Origin: UBA4744 sp963717135
GTDB taxonomy: Bacteria > Actinomycetota > Acidimicrobiia > Spongiisociales > UBA4744
Assembly: GCA_963717135.1 (NCBI GenBank)
Contig: CAVQVN010000009.1
Span: 496,001-560,000, forward strand
Direction: 5' to 3'
Length of the DNA: 64,000 nucleotides
Under the pieces are notes generated by a model that saw only the letters and a program-made list of their open reading frames with translations, did no database searches and was not told where the DNA came from. This document shows positions 51,492 through 60,510 of the stretch, one piece after another. The position numbers and the translations under genes were made by a program. Each line of letters opens with the position of its first letter. Position 1 is the stretch's first letter.

Positions 51492-52889
51492 CCAGGACAT
51501 CCCTGACAGGTTTCCGCCAGGGCATCCCTAACACTTGGAGAATCCTCCCAGTCGTGTGGGAGGTCTTCGTGGCTGCTGGGTTTGGGTTCGAGTCTGAGGT
51601 GGAGCGTCGGCGTGAAGCGATGCGCCTGGTCGACGATGGGGTGCCCGTCGCCGAGGTTGCCCGCCGTGTCGACCGGTCGAGGTGGTGGGTGTATGAGTGG
51701 CGGAACCGTCACCGTGCCGACGGCGATGATGGCCTCGTTGACCGGTCGAGGGCTCCGAAGACCCAGCCGACGAAAACCCCGCCCGATGTCATCGCCAAGG
51801 TTCTCGAGATCCGCCGGCGGCTCGACAGGAACCCGGTAGCGAACATCGGGGCGTTGACCATCCTCGCCGAACTCGAACACGAACGGTTCACACCGGTCCC
51901 GTCGCTGCGGACAATCGAACGAATCCTGAACGCAGCTGGCGTCACCCGTTCCAAGACCCGACTAGAGCGATCAGGGGTCAAGCTACCGCTGCCGGTTGTG
52001 ACAACCCCAGGGGTGTGGCAGCAAGCCGACTGGGTCCAAGACCGCTGGCTCGAAGGCGGCATCAGATTCAACTCGCTCCAGATCTCAGACGTCGGTTCCC
52101 ACGGCATCGCCGCAGGCCAATACCTCAACCGCAGCATGATCAACGCGGTGACCCTCCTACTCGAAACAGCATGGCCGACCCTGTCAATCCCCTTGGCAAT
52201 GGGGATCGACAACGCCTTTTCATCAACAACACATCCCAACAACCCGTTCACCACCTGGATCCGGGCGTGTCTCTACTTCGGTGTCGAAGCCCTCATCTCA
52301 CCACCGGGCGTCGTTGGGTGGACCAACCACGCCGAAGCCGTCAACAACCAATGGCAACGCAAGACCATCTGGGTCCAACACTTCGACAGCCTCGACGCCC
52401 TCAGAGCCGGGTCGAACCGGGCCGTCGACTGGCTCAACACCCGAAGACCCGTCCTAGATCCCGCGGTGTGCGGAACCCGCTACCCCGCCGACTACATCGC
52501 CAACCATGCCAACACACTGCGTTGGCCACCACCCATCACCATCACCGACCACCTCGACTCCAAAGGCAACCTCCACATCCCTCTTGCCACAGGACGCGTC
52601 ACCTTCCTACGCCATGTCACCGAACACCGAACCATCCGCATCGCCCACGTCGACTGGCCCACCGGCGACACCATCCCCACCGGTGGACTCGTCACAGCCA
52701 CCATCACCACCGCCGACCAACGCCTCGAAATCCGCCACAAAGGCGAACCCGCCAAACGATACGACTACCCCATCAACCACCCGATCGTCGACCCCTACCA
52801 CCAACCCGCAGACCACAGCCTCCTACACCACGTGTAAGGCATGTCCCGGCGGAACTAGACCCCCTAAAAACCGTTAGGAATGTCCTGAC
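51491..52889 (+). mobile_element. insertion sequence A with doubled terminal repeats
   Basis: The outer ends are GCCAGGACATCCCTGAC (51491-51507) and, inverted, GTTAGGAATGTCCTGAC (52873-52889), 14 of 17 identical. A second inner copy at each end is CCGCCAGGGCATCCC (51514-) and the complement of the stretch 52832-52852, 17 of 21 identical. Between them lies one DDE transposase gene. Exact termini and target duplication are uncertain because the flanks are tandem repeats. Confidence 0.75.
51554..52837 (+). CDS. DDE transposase with helix-turn-helix (rve core)
   Basis: A 427-residue transposase. The N-terminus has an IS481/IS3-like helix-turn-helix (VRRREAMRLVDDGVPVAEVARRV as separate helices, then RSRWWVYEW). 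The catalytic core is the integrase type: Asp in WQQADWVQD, Asp in GIDNAFSS, and Glu in HAEAVNNQWQRK. A C-terminal all-beta part follows (about 330-427). GTG 51554 is the assumed start; GTG 51572 is possible. The gene is intact, so the element could be active. Confidence 0.85.
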   Translation: MWEVFVAAGFGFESEVERRREAMRLVDDGVPVAEVARRVDRSRWWVYEWRNRHRADGDDGLVDRSRAPKTQPTKTPPDVIAKVLEIRRRLDRNPVANIGALTILAELEHERFTPVPSLRTIERILNAAGVTRSKTRLERSGVKLPLPVVTTPGVWQQADWVQDRWLEGGIRFNSLQISDVGSHGIAAGQYLNRSMINAVTLLLETAWPTLSIPLAMGIDNAFSSTTHPNNPFTTWIRACLYFGVEALISPPGVVGWTNHAEAVNNQWQRKTIWVQHFDSLDALRAGSNRAVDWLNTRRPVLDPAVCGTRYPADYIANHANTLRWPPPITITDHLDSKGNLHIPLATGRVTFLRHVTEHRTIRIAHVDWPTGDTIPTGGLVTATITTADQRLEIRHKGEPAKRYDYPINHPIVDPYHQPADHSLLHHV

Positions 52890-52968
52890 GTATCCCCCCT
52901 AGTACCTAGTTCTAGAACTGACATAGGTTGTTGACATTTAGGGTTCTCCGGATTGGGAAGGAGAACCG

Positions 52969-53652
52969 ATGACTGAACACGAACAGCGCCGTTTGGTGAA
53001 TCACCGTCTGGCGGTTTTGCAGCATGCTGAGGAGGTGACCGGAAACGTTGCGCGGACGTGTCGGTATTACGGGATCAGCCGACAGACGTTCTACAAGTGG
53101 CTGCGACGCTACGAGGAGCAAGGTCTGGAGGGGTTGAGAGACCGGTCGTCGCGACCGCACCAGAGTCCCAATGCCACCAGTGCTGAAGTGGTCGGCAAGA
53201 TCATGTATCTGCGGCAGAGCTACCACTTCGGGCCACACAAGATCGCCATGTATCTCAAGCGCTACCACGACATCTCGGTGAGCCCGTCGGGGGTGTGGCG
53301 GATCCTGAAACGTCTCGACTTGAATCGGTTACCCAGCTCGCAGCGGCACAAGCCGCATCAGCAACGGTGGAAACGCTACGAGAAACCCAAGCCGGGCCAT
53401 CAGGTCCAGGTCGACGTCAAGTTCATCACCCCGATCGGTGCCGCCGGTAAGAAGTACTACCAGTTCACCGCTATCGACGACTGCACCCGGATCAGGGTTC
53501 TGCGGGTCTACCCGCGCTGCAACCAAAAGACCGCCATCCAGTTCCTCGACTACCTGCTGGCCAGGCTGCCGTTTCGGGTCGATTCCATCCAGACCGACAT
53601 TCATAGTCAGTGGTGGCTCGATCGTGCTGTCGTGGTGCAGCTGGCTGCGTAG
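52969..53652 (+). pseudogene. IS481 transposase, N-terminal part
   Basis: Residues 1-210 of an IS481-family transposase: helix-turn-helix (VARTCRYYGISRQTFYKWLRRY), a second domain, and the first catalytic Asp in HQVQVDVKF. The genuine sequence ends at SIQTD (53597); the remaining codons to the stop at 53652 are IS110 sequence. The natural continuation NGGEFGSQFHYQVL begins at 55314. The ATG has GAAGGAGAACCG before it. Confidence 0.88.
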
Positions 53653-53860
53653 TGTCGGTCGGGTTCGGCGCCTGCTCGTCGTCACTGCTGACCGATTGGA
53701 GCCGCTCGCTGGTTGGGTGGACTTCTTGCCTGTTGATCGTGACGGCGGGCAGGGTCCACGTCGTCGACTGGTGTGGCCCTGTTAGGAACCTGATGACGTT
53801 CGACACGGTGTTGGACGATCTCTCATAGCGAATGTCTGGTGTCTCCTGTCGTTGGCGTGG
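53640..53860 (+). ncRNA. probable IS110 bridge RNA region
   Basis: The non-coding left end of the IS110 element contains sequences matching both substrates. TGTCGGTC (53653-53660) is the reverse complement of the target GACCGACA including the core. ACGGCGG (53742-53748) equals the right target flank. GTTAGGAAC (53781-53789) equals the element's right end. GAATG (53830-53834) is the complement of CATTC at the left end. The order target guides then donor guides agrees with IS621. GACCGA at 53690 may pair with the first guide. Boundaries and folding are not established. Confidence 0.4.
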
Positions 53861-53897
53861 CTGTCGTCGGCGTTTCCAACGATTGGAAGGAGGAAAG

Positions 53898-55277
53898 GTG
53901 AAGGTCAGGATTGGGATCGATATTGCGTGTCGGTCGCCGCACCATGCAGCGATCGCAGACGAGACCGGACGGTTGGTGTCACGCCGGCATCGCTTCCGGA
54001 CCGTCACCACCGAACTCGAAGGCTTCTGGGCACAGGTCCCCGACGAAGCGTCCGAGGTGATGGTGATCATGGAACCGACCCGCAACGCGTGGGTGCCGCT
54101 CGCCGCGTGGTTCCGACGTCAGGGAGCGAGAGTCGTGATTGTTCCCGCCGAGCAGTCTGCTGATCTTCGGGACTACATGTCCAAGCACGCCAAGACCGAC
54201 CGGCTCGACGCTGAGCTGTTGGCCCGGCTACCAGTGCTGCATCCCGAGGGACTCCATCCCGCTGAGCATCTTGGACCGGGTGATCCGTTGAAGCGGGCAG
54301 TGAAGATCCGCGCCGGTCTCGTGCACCGTCGTTCAACCGCGATGCATCGCCTGGACTCGCTGCTGGAGATCCTCGGGCCAGGCTGGACCGACACGTTAGG
54401 CACGCGAATGACTCAGACCACGTTCAAGTTCTTGGCGCTGTATGCCAACCCTCACCAGGTCAAACGCCTCGGAGCAGCCCGACTTGCCCGCTGGTTCCAA
54501 CATCACACCCGCAAGTCGTGGGGACCCGAGCGGGCCCGGCACCTGATCGACGCCGCGAACGAAACGATCGCATTGTGGGGCAACGAAGGCCTCGACTACG
54601 AGGCGCTCGCAGCTGATATCGCGGCGGAGGCGACGATCGCGCTCGAGGTGTCCGAACAGATCGCTCTCCTGGATCGGCGCATCCAGGACCTCTACGCAGA
54701 GACCGACCCTGATGGGATCGTGTTGTCGGCTCCCGGGGTCGGCGACATCCTCGCACCACAGATCCTGGGCCGGCTGGGTGACCCGCACCGGTTCACCAGC
54801 CTCGCAGCCGCACGGTCATACAGCGGCCTCATCCCACGACAGAACTCCTCAGGGCTTTCCAACCACGCGAGCGGGCCCACCAAGCAAGGCGACGCCTGCC
54901 TCCGCGCAGCCCTATTCCAGGCGGCCGACCGGGCACGTCTCGTCGATCCTCAGCTGGCAGCGCGCTACCAGCGTCTAATGTGTGAAACTGGCAGGCACCA
55001 CAACTCGGCGGTCTGCACCATCGCCGCCGTGCTCCTCACTCGCATCGTGTCTTGCCTCCGCCAAGGCGTCCGCTACGAACTCCGCGACGTCGACGGACGA
55101 CCGATCAACGACGATGAAGGCCGGGCCATCGTCAACGAGCGCTACCAGGTCCCTGACGACGTCCGAACGGCACGCCGAAGGATCTCCAACCCTTCCAGCG
55201 CCAAGAGGAGGGACGAGCGGGTCAAGAAAGGAGTCGCTGAGCGCTCCGAGACACCGCCCGTCCCCACACCAGCATGA
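53898..55277 (+). CDS. IS110-family transposase (bridge-RNA recombinase type)
   Basis: A 459-residue DEDD recombinase. The N-terminal RuvC-like domain has RIGIDIACRSPHHAAIAD (first Asp), VMVIMEPTRN (Glu), and AKTDRLDAELLA (Asp pair). The C-terminal Transposase_20 domain shows VLSAPGVGDILAPQILGRL, the helix-hairpin-helix region, and ARSYSGLIPRQNSSG with the catalytic Ser. GTG 53898 has a perfect GGAAGGAGGAAAG site. Intact, so the element may be active. Confidence 0.93.
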   Translation: MKVRIGIDIACRSPHHAAIADETGRLVSRRHRFRTVTTELEGFWAQVPDEASEVMVIMEPTRNAWVPLAAWFRRQGARVVIVPAEQSADLRDYMSKHAKTDRLDAELLARLPVLHPEGLHPAEHLGPGDPLKRAVKIRAGLVHRRSTAMHRLDSLLEILGPGWTDTLGTRMTQTTFKFLALYANPHQVKRLGAARLARWFQHHTRKSWGPERARHLIDAANETIALWGNEGLDYEALAADIAAEATIALEVSEQIALLDRRIQDLYAETDPDGIVLSAPGVGDILAPQILGRLGDPHRFTSLAAARSYSGLIPRQNSSGLSNHASGPTKQGDACLRAALFQAADRARLVDPQLAARYQRLMCETGRHHNSAVCTIAAVLLTRIVSCLRQGVRYELRDVDGRPINDDEGRAIVNERYQVPDDVRTARRRISNPSSAKRRDERVKKGVAERSETPPVPTPA

Positions 55278-55313
55278 ACCCAACATCAGACCTTGACAAC
55301 GGTTAGGAACTCA

Positions 55314-55606
55314 ACGGCGGCGAGTTCGGGTCCCAGTTCCACTACCAAGTGTTGGACAGGGGTATCAGACACGTCTACATCAAACCGGCCACTCCACGAC
55401 TCAACGGGAAGGTGGAACGATCCCACCGAATCGACGCCGAGGAGTTCTATCGGATGCTCGACGGGATCGTCATCGACGACACCAACCTCTTCAACGACAA
55501 GCTGCAAGAGTGGGAAGACTTCTACAACTTCAACCGACCCCACGGTGGCCTCGATGGCCAAACCCCCTACGAACGACTAAAACAGAAGACCCAGAACCCG
55601 GTGTAA
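55314..55606 (+). pseudogene. IS481 transposase, C-terminal part
   Basis: The reading frame continues the interrupted transposase: NGGEFGSQFHYQVLDRG, then KPATPRLNGKVERSHRIDAEE with the catalytic Glu in KVERSH, and the PHGGLDGQTPYERL ending usual in IS481. Without its first part it is not functional. The in-frame ATG-like codon at 55349 is not a natural start. Confidence 0.88.
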
Positions 55607-55685
55607 GCGACCAATGTCAGTTGCACACCTAGTACCCAGTTCAGCCACGCTCGCCCCGCAGTCTTACAACGATTGTGGTCGCGGA

Positions 55686-55706
55686 CTGACAACTGACGCC
55701 TGACAA
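55686..55706. repeat. heptamer units CTGACAA/CTGACGC/CTGACAA
   Basis: Three consecutive 7-bp units, CTGACAA (55686), CTGACGC (55693), CTGACAA (55700), lie between the IS nest and the second fadD gene. Confidence 0.7.
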
Positions 55707-55708
55707 CT

Positions 55709-55745
55709 CGAAGTGAGTGTGCGGCTTCGCCGCACGCTCACTTCG
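55709..55745 (-). terminator. UUCG-type hairpin overlapping the fadD B stop
   Basis: CGAAGTGAGTGTGCGG (55709-55724), loop CTTCG, CCGCACGCTCACTTCG (55730-55745): 16 bp with one G-T pair. The fadD B stop codon (55738-55740) is inside the arm. Strong structure without a T tract. Confidence 0.7.
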
Positions 55746-57522
55746 TGTATATCTCGTCGATCACGTGCCCGTACTTCTTGCCGACCACCGCTCGCTTCAC
55801 TTTGAGGGTCGGGGTCAGTTCTCCACCTTCGATGGTGAAGTCCTCGTCGAGGATTCGAAAGGTTCGCACGGACTCAGCCTTGGAGACTGCTTTGTTGGCT
55901 TCGTCGACGGCAGCTTGTATCTCGTCGATCAACCGTTGGTCTTTGATGGCCTCCGCCAACTGATCACTGACCCCCCGTTCCTTGGCCCACTCGGACAGGG
56001 TGTCGGTGTCGATGGTGACCAGGGCGGCGATGAACGGTTGGGCATCGCCGATCACCATGCACTGGCTGATCAACGGATGAGCCCGCAGGCGGTCCTCCAG
56101 CACCGCGGGGGCTACGTTCTTTCCGCCGGCCGTAACGATGAGTTCTTTCTTGCGGCCGGTGATGCGGAAATACCCATCAGAGCTCATTTCTCCCACGTCA
56201 CCGGAATGGAACCACCCGTCGTCGTCGAATACTTCGGCGGTGGCCGTCTCGTTGTTCCAATAGCCCCGGAACATCCCACCGCCCTTGATGAGGATCTCAC
56301 CGTCGTCGGCGATAGCCATCGACCACCCGGGGAGCGGTCGGCCGATAGTGCCGATCCGGATATCGTCGGGCCGGTTGACGCAGGTGGCGGAATTGGACTC
56401 GGTGAGCCCATAGCCCTCGAGCACGGTCAAACCGATCCCCCGGAAGAAGTGGCCCAGACGCTCGCCCAATGGTGCCGACCCGGAAATGGCGTGAACCAGG
56501 CGGCCACCAAACAGGTTTCGCAGTTTCCCGTAGACCAGCTTGTCGAAAATGGCATATAGAACGCGAGTCTTCAGACCGATGGAGCCCTTCTCGATCTGTC
56601 GGGAGTAATCCATGGCCGTCTGGGCGGCCAGGTCGAAGATCTTGCCCTTTCCGTCCCCCTCGGCACGCAACTTGGCCGAGTTGTACACCTTCTCGAAGAC
56701 CCGCGGGGCGGCAAAGATCCAGGTTGGTCTGAAGAGCGAAAGGTCCTCTACCAAAGTCGGAATCCCGGAGTAGCCGATTTTGACGCCGGTACTCACACAT
56801 CCCACCTGAACGATCTGAGCAAAGCTGTGGGCCAACGGCAGGAACATGAGGTTGGACTCGCCGGGAGCGAACACCTGGGGAATCGCCGCGACCGCCTGGC
56901 GAACCGTCCAAATGAAGTTGTAGTGGGTGAGCATGCAGCCTTTGGGCCGCCCCGTTGTCCCCGACGTGTAGATGAGCAAGGCCAGGTCGTCGTGGGTGAT
57001 GGCGGCGGTTCGACGAGCCAGCTCGGCCTCAGTTTCAGGCGTGGCAGCGTCTCGCAGCTCATCGAGAGCCCCTCGTTCAAGGACAAAGGCGTGCCGACAG
57101 TGGAGAAGATCGGCGGAAACCTCCTGGTAGACAGCCTCGAGAGCGTCTGTCTCACAGAATATGGCCTGCGCTTCACTGTCGTTCATAATCCACTTCACCT
57201 GCTCCGGTGAGGAGGAGTCGTAGATCGTCACGATGGTGAGCCCGGCCGCCCACAATGCGTACTGAAGGTACGTGTATTCGATCCGGGTCGAGGAGAGTAT
57301 GCCGACCCGCGCCCCCGGCTCAATACCTAGCGACACGATGCCGGCCGCCAACTTCATCACCCGGTCGGCCAGATCTTTGGTAGTCACATCCACGAAACGA
57401 TCACCTACCCGGTAAGCCAACGCCGCAACATTTGGGTGGGTGTCGGCTCTGGCCAGGAGGGCGGAAACCGGATTGTCACTCGGTGACACTTTGACCGAAC
57501 CGGGGCTGTTGTATTCGCGCAT
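55738..57522 (-). CDS. long-chain acyl-CoA ligase (FadD15-like), B
   Basis: A 594-residue AMP-forming ligase, a distant paralogue of the fadD A product. Motifs are LIYTSGTTGRPKG, FLPLAHSFAQIVQ, the adenylate site GYGLTESNS, GWFHSGDVGEMSSDGYFRITGR with a RKKELIV hinge, and KVKRAVV near the C-terminus for the catalytic Lys. ATG 57522 follows GGAGATAGCC. It may prefer other chain lengths than fadD A. The gene lies just upstream (in transcription, downstream) of the IS nest. Confidence 0.92.
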   Translation of the reverse strand: MREYNSPGSVKVSPSDNPVSALLARADTHPNVAALAYRVGDRFVDVTTKDLADRVMKLAAGIVSLGIEPGARVGILSSTRIEYTYLQYALWAAGLTIVTIYDSSSPEQVKWIMNDSEAQAIFCETDALEAVYQEVSADLLHCRHAFVLERGALDELRDAATPETEAELARRTAAITHDDLALLIYTSGTTGRPKGCMLTHYNFIWTVRQAVAAIPQVFAPGESNLMFLPLAHSFAQIVQVGCVSTGVKIGYSGIPTLVEDLSLFRPTWIFAAPRVFEKVYNSAKLRAEGDGKGKIFDLAAQTAMDYSRQIEKGSIGLKTRVLYAIFDKLVYGKLRNLFGGRLVHAISGSAPLGERLGHFFRGIGLTVLEGYGLTESNSATCVNRPDDIRIGTIGRPLPGWSMAIADDGEILIKGGGMFRGYWNNETATAEVFDDDGWFHSGDVGEMSSDGYFRITGRKKELIVTAGGKNVAPAVLEDRLRAHPLISQCMVIGDAQPFIAALVTIDTDTLSEWAKERGVSDQLAEAIKDQRLIDEIQAAVDEANKAVSKAESVRTFRILDEDFTIEGGELTPTLKVKRAVVGKKYGHVIDEIYTK

Positions 57523-57639
57523 GGCTATCTCCTCCGGCCGTAGACCGCCCGGTGTCCGGGTCATGTCGCCCACGGATGATCCACTTTCGGCAAATCCTAA
57601 CTGCTTGGTGCGACCCTCTGTTCGGGGCGTCAAACCGGA

Positions 57640-58767
57640 TTACCGGACGGCGCCCGTTTCGCGAAGCGATGTCCGCTCAGCAGGGCTGAACCCGAGACTC
57701 TCCAGTATTTCGTCCGTGTGCTGACCGACCTCCGGAGAAGGACCCGAAATCTCTCCTACTGTTCGTTCGAATCGCGGGCCCGGACCCGCTTGAGCCACAC
57801 CGTCAATCTCGACGAATGTCCCCCGGGCAAGGTGATGCGGATGGTTGGGAGCCTCGCCCATACTCAGCACCGGGAAAACGCATGCGTCGCTTCCGGCGAA
57901 TCTCTCTTCCCAATCGCTCCGCGTGCGGGCCACAAACCGGGCGGCAATCCGCCGCTTCAACTCAGGCCACTTCTGCGTGTCGAATTGAACTCCCGGGTCT
58001 TCGTCCAGACCGACCAGATCGAGGAACTCGGCATAGAAGCGCGGCTCGATCGCTCCCACCGCCATGAATCCCCCGTCAGAAGTCTCGTAGACCTCATAGA
58101 ACGGTGCGCCGGTGTCGAGCAGGTTCGAGCCTCGCTCATCGTTCCACAGGCCGCTTGCTCTCATCCCCCGAATCATCGTGGTCAACAGAGCCGATCCATC
58201 GATCATCGCAGCGTCGATCACCTGCCCGAGCCCCGATTGGCGAGCTTCGAAAAGAGCAGCTACCAAACCCAGAGCGAGCAGCATCCCTCCCCCACCGAAA
58301 TCGCCTACCAGATTCAGGGGCGGAACCGGTGGCTCGCCGGCCCGGCCGATCGGGTGCAACGCACCTGAAAGAGCCAGGTAGTTGATGTCATGGCCCGCCC
58401 GACCGGACAGCGGTCCGTATTGACCCCATCCGGTCATGCGTCCGTACACAATACGAGCATTGCGTTCCCGGCATTCGGCCGGTCCGATACCCAGACGCTC
58501 CGCAACACCCGGCCGGAAACCTTCGATCAGGGCATCAGCTCTCTCGACCAGCTTCAGCACGACTTCGACTCCGGCCGGGTCCTTCAGGCTCACGCCAATC
58601 GATCGTTTGCCCCGGTTGAGGATCTCGACGGGCGAGGCACCCGCAACTGAGTCCGTCCTGTCCACTCTCACAACATCGGCGCCGAGGTCCGCCAGCATCA
58701 TCCCGCAGAAGGGTCCGGGCGCCAGAGAGGCGATCTCGATGATGGAGACGCCTCGGAGCGGACCCAT
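57640..58767 (-). CDS. CaiB/BaiF CoA-transferase family (alpha-methylacyl-CoA racemase-like)
   Basis: A 375-residue family III CoA transferase-fold protein. LRGVSIIEIASLAPGPFCGMMLADLGADV is the N-terminal domain; RAGHDINYLALSG and LVGDFGGGGMLLALGLVAAL carry the residues used as His and Asp in alpha-methylacyl-CoA racemase (AMACR). Length and these motifs favour racemase over transferase. It epimerises 2-methylacyl-CoA so branched chains can be beta-oxidised, which fits the adjacent fadD genes. It ends 117 bp before fadD B. Confidence 0.87.
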   Translation of the reverse strand: MGPLRGVSIIEIASLAPGPFCGMMLADLGADVVRVDRTDSVAGASPVEILNRGKRSIGVSLKDPAGVEVVLKLVERADALIEGFRPGVAERLGIGPAECRERNARIVYGRMTGWGQYGPLSGRAGHDINYLALSGALHPIGRAGEPPVPPLNLVGDFGGGGMLLALGLVAALFEARQSGLGQVIDAAMIDGSALLTTMIRGMRASGLWNDERGSNLLDTGAPFYEVYETSDGGFMAVGAIEPRFYAEFLDLVGLDEDPGVQFDTQKWPELKRRIAARFVARTRSDWEERFAGSDACVFPVLSMGEAPNHPHHLARGTFVEIDGVAQAGPGPRFERTVGEISGPSPEVGQHTDEILESLGFSPAERTSLRETGAVR

Positions 58768-58773
58768 CGTTGC

Positions 58774-59889
58774 CTAGTCCTGTGCCAGGGCGTTCTCGAC
58801 GACCTCGTGGTGCTCGAGGTAGGTCGAGATGAAGGCTTGGATGATCGCGGCGGTCGGAAGGGCAATCAACGCCCCGATTGCGCCGAGCAGGGAAGCGCCC
58901 GCCAGGACGGCCCCAAAGGCGATAGCCGGATGGAGGGCCATCGTTTTGGCGGTGATCCTGGGTTGGAGGACGAAATTCTCGATTTGTTGGTACACGACCA
59001 GGGCCACCAGCACCCACACCGCTTTGATCGGATCCGTGAACAAGGCAACCAGGATCGGGGCGATCGCCGCGAGGTAGGTGCCAAACGCCGGTATGGCCTG
59101 TGAGACGACCCCGACCCACAACGCCAGCGGTATCGCAAACGGAACACCAATCCAGAGCAGCACCAGATAGGTGAAAACGGCCGACGCCAAGGCCAGCAGC
59201 AATCGTGAATAGACGTATCCACCGGTCTTCTGGATCGCCACCTCCCACAGCCTGAGCACCTCGACCTGCACCTCGGGCCTCACCGCGGACAGCAGCGAAC
59301 GCCGCAACCTGGGGCCATCGGCGAGCAGATAGAAAGTGAACAAACCCATGGTTAGAAGACCGAGAACCGCACCGGCCACGGTGGACCCGAATCCGATCAC
59401 GCCCCTCCCCACGTCGTCGGCATATCCCTGGATCAGGCTGCCCAGACTGTCGAAATCCTCGAGGGCCGCGTCCAGGCTGAGCTCGATCCCGAACCACTCA
59501 TCCAGCCGCTCGGATACCTGATCAAGCCAATCGGGGAGATTGGAGAAGAAGCTGCCGGTCTGCGTGAGTAAGGGCGTTAGGACCGCCGCCAAAAACCCCA
59601 ACCCCACCAAACCGGCGATAACGAAGACAACGGCGGTGGCACTGCTCCTCTTCCACCCCCGCCGCTTCGAGAAATACTGTACGGCCGGTTCGAGCGCAAA
59701 CGACAGGAAAAGGGCAAGCAACAGTGCGATGAGAAGATCGCCCAGCCTCTCGAGGACCCACAGCAATCCGAGGGTGGCGAGGACGGCGCCAATCGTCATC
59801 AGCAGGGCACGAGGGAACCAGTTGGGTATCTGTTCTCCGACGCGCCGGGGTGGGGCGGCGGAAGGGTTCTGGTCCGGCGATAAGTCCAT
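58774..59889 (-). CDS. AI-2E family transporter / PerM-like permease
   Basis: A 371-residue integral membrane protein of PF01594 (YdiK, TqsA, PerM). About eight helices are arranged as two N-terminal, one after a large loop (residues 110-165), and five in the C-terminal part. The conserved QQIENFVLQPRI segment near residue 300 and IPAFGTYLAAIAP identify the family. Members export autoinducer-2 or transport Na+/H+; the substrate here is unknown. ATG 59889. It precedes the CaiB/BaiF gene by 6 bp. Confidence 0.88.
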   Translation of the reverse strand: MDLSPDQNPSAAPPRRVGEQIPNWFPRALLMTIGAVLATLGLLWVLERLGDLLIALLLALFLSFALEPAVQYFSKRRGWKRSSATAVVFVIAGLVGLGFLAAVLTPLLTQTGSFFSNLPDWLDQVSERLDEWFGIELSLDAALEDFDSLGSLIQGYADDVGRGVIGFGSTVAGAVLGLLTMGLFTFYLLADGPRLRRSLLSAVRPEVQVEVLRLWEVAIQKTGGYVYSRLLLALASAVFTYLVLLWIGVPFAIPLALWVGVVSQAIPAFGTYLAAIAPILVALFTDPIKAVWVLVALVVYQQIENFVLQPRITAKTMALHPAIAFGAVLAGASLLGAIGALIALPTAAIIQAFISTYLEHHEVVENALAQD

Positions 59890-59969
59890 GTCGGAGAAAA
59901 CCCTACCTGGTCTGGCGGCGGTCCCTCAACGGAGGAGTAGGTTTAGCAGGTACGCAAGTGAGGTGAAGT

Positions 59970-60503
59970 GTGAAGCTCGGAACCCGGATGATCGTGATGA
60001 TGGCCGTAGCCCTGTTGGCGGCTAGCGGGTGTTCTTCGGCAGCCGAGAACATCGTCGAAAACGCTATCGAGAACCAACTGGACGAAGAGGGTGGCTCCGG
60101 CAATGTGGACGTCAACGTCGATGAAGATGAGGGTTCGGTGTCCATCGAAACCGACGAAGGCTCGGTGGTCATCGGCGGCAACGAAATCCCCGAAGATTTC
60201 CCGCTTCCGATACCCGACTATGAAGAGGTATCGGGTGTGATAACGCAAAACGATGACGGTGGCACCTACTCCCAGGTCATCCTGAGTTTCGACCCCGAAG
60301 ACCTCGACGACGTCGCCGACCTCTACGAAGGCTTTTTCAACGACCAGGATTGGGACGTAAGTCGAACGAATTCGAGTGCAGAGGGATCGACCTTCACCAT
60401 GATCAGCGGGACCAGCGACGAGGTGAACGCTTCAGCCATCATCGCCTACGACGAAGGTGAAGACTTCGCCACCCTGAGCCTCAGCTACGCCACCAACGAA
60501 TAA
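59970..60503 (+). CDS. acidic lipoprotein, hypothetical
   Basis: A 177-residue lipoprotein with lipobox AASGC after a short hydrophobic signal. The mature protein is strongly acidic, with an Asp/Glu/Val-rich stretch (NVDVNVDEDEGSVSIETDE) and a folded C-terminal part (FPLPIPDYEEVSG, DDVADLYEGFFNDQDW). No known family was recognised. GTG 59970 has GAGGTGA upstream. Divergent from the AI-2E permease; it ends 7 bp from the convergent K+ channel. Confidence 0.8.
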   Translation: MKLGTRMIVMMAVALLAASGCSSAAENIVENAIENQLDEEGGSGNVDVNVDEDEGSVSIETDEGSVVIGGNEIPEDFPLPIPDYEEVSGVITQNDDGGTYSQVILSFDPEDLDDVADLYEGFFNDQDWDVSRTNSSAEGSTFTMISGTSDEVNASAIIAYDEGEDFATLSLSYATNE

Positions 60504-60510
60504 ACGTCCT

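Larger units (their letters stand above)
53600..55313 (+). mobile_element. IS110-family element with 2-bp CA core
   Basis: The host sequence reads GACCGA-CA then ACGGCGG. The element starts after CA at 53598-53599 (TTCATAGTC) and ends with GTTAGGAACT followed by CA at 55312-55313. Removing 1714 bp restores the IS481 frame (631 + 293 = 924 nt, 308 codons). There are no terminal inverted repeats, as expected for IS110. The 5' non-coding end is 298 bp long. Confidence 0.85.
52911..55627 (+). mobile_element. IS481-family element, interrupted by IS110
   Basis: Terminal inverted repeats are AACTGACATAGGTTGTT (52916-52932) and its near-complement AGCGACCAATGTCAGTT (55606-55622), 14 of 17 identical. 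The transposase is split at 53599/55314 by the IS110-type insertion. Flanks are AGTACCT-type heptamers, so the target duplication cannot be separated from the repeat. Confidence 0.75.
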
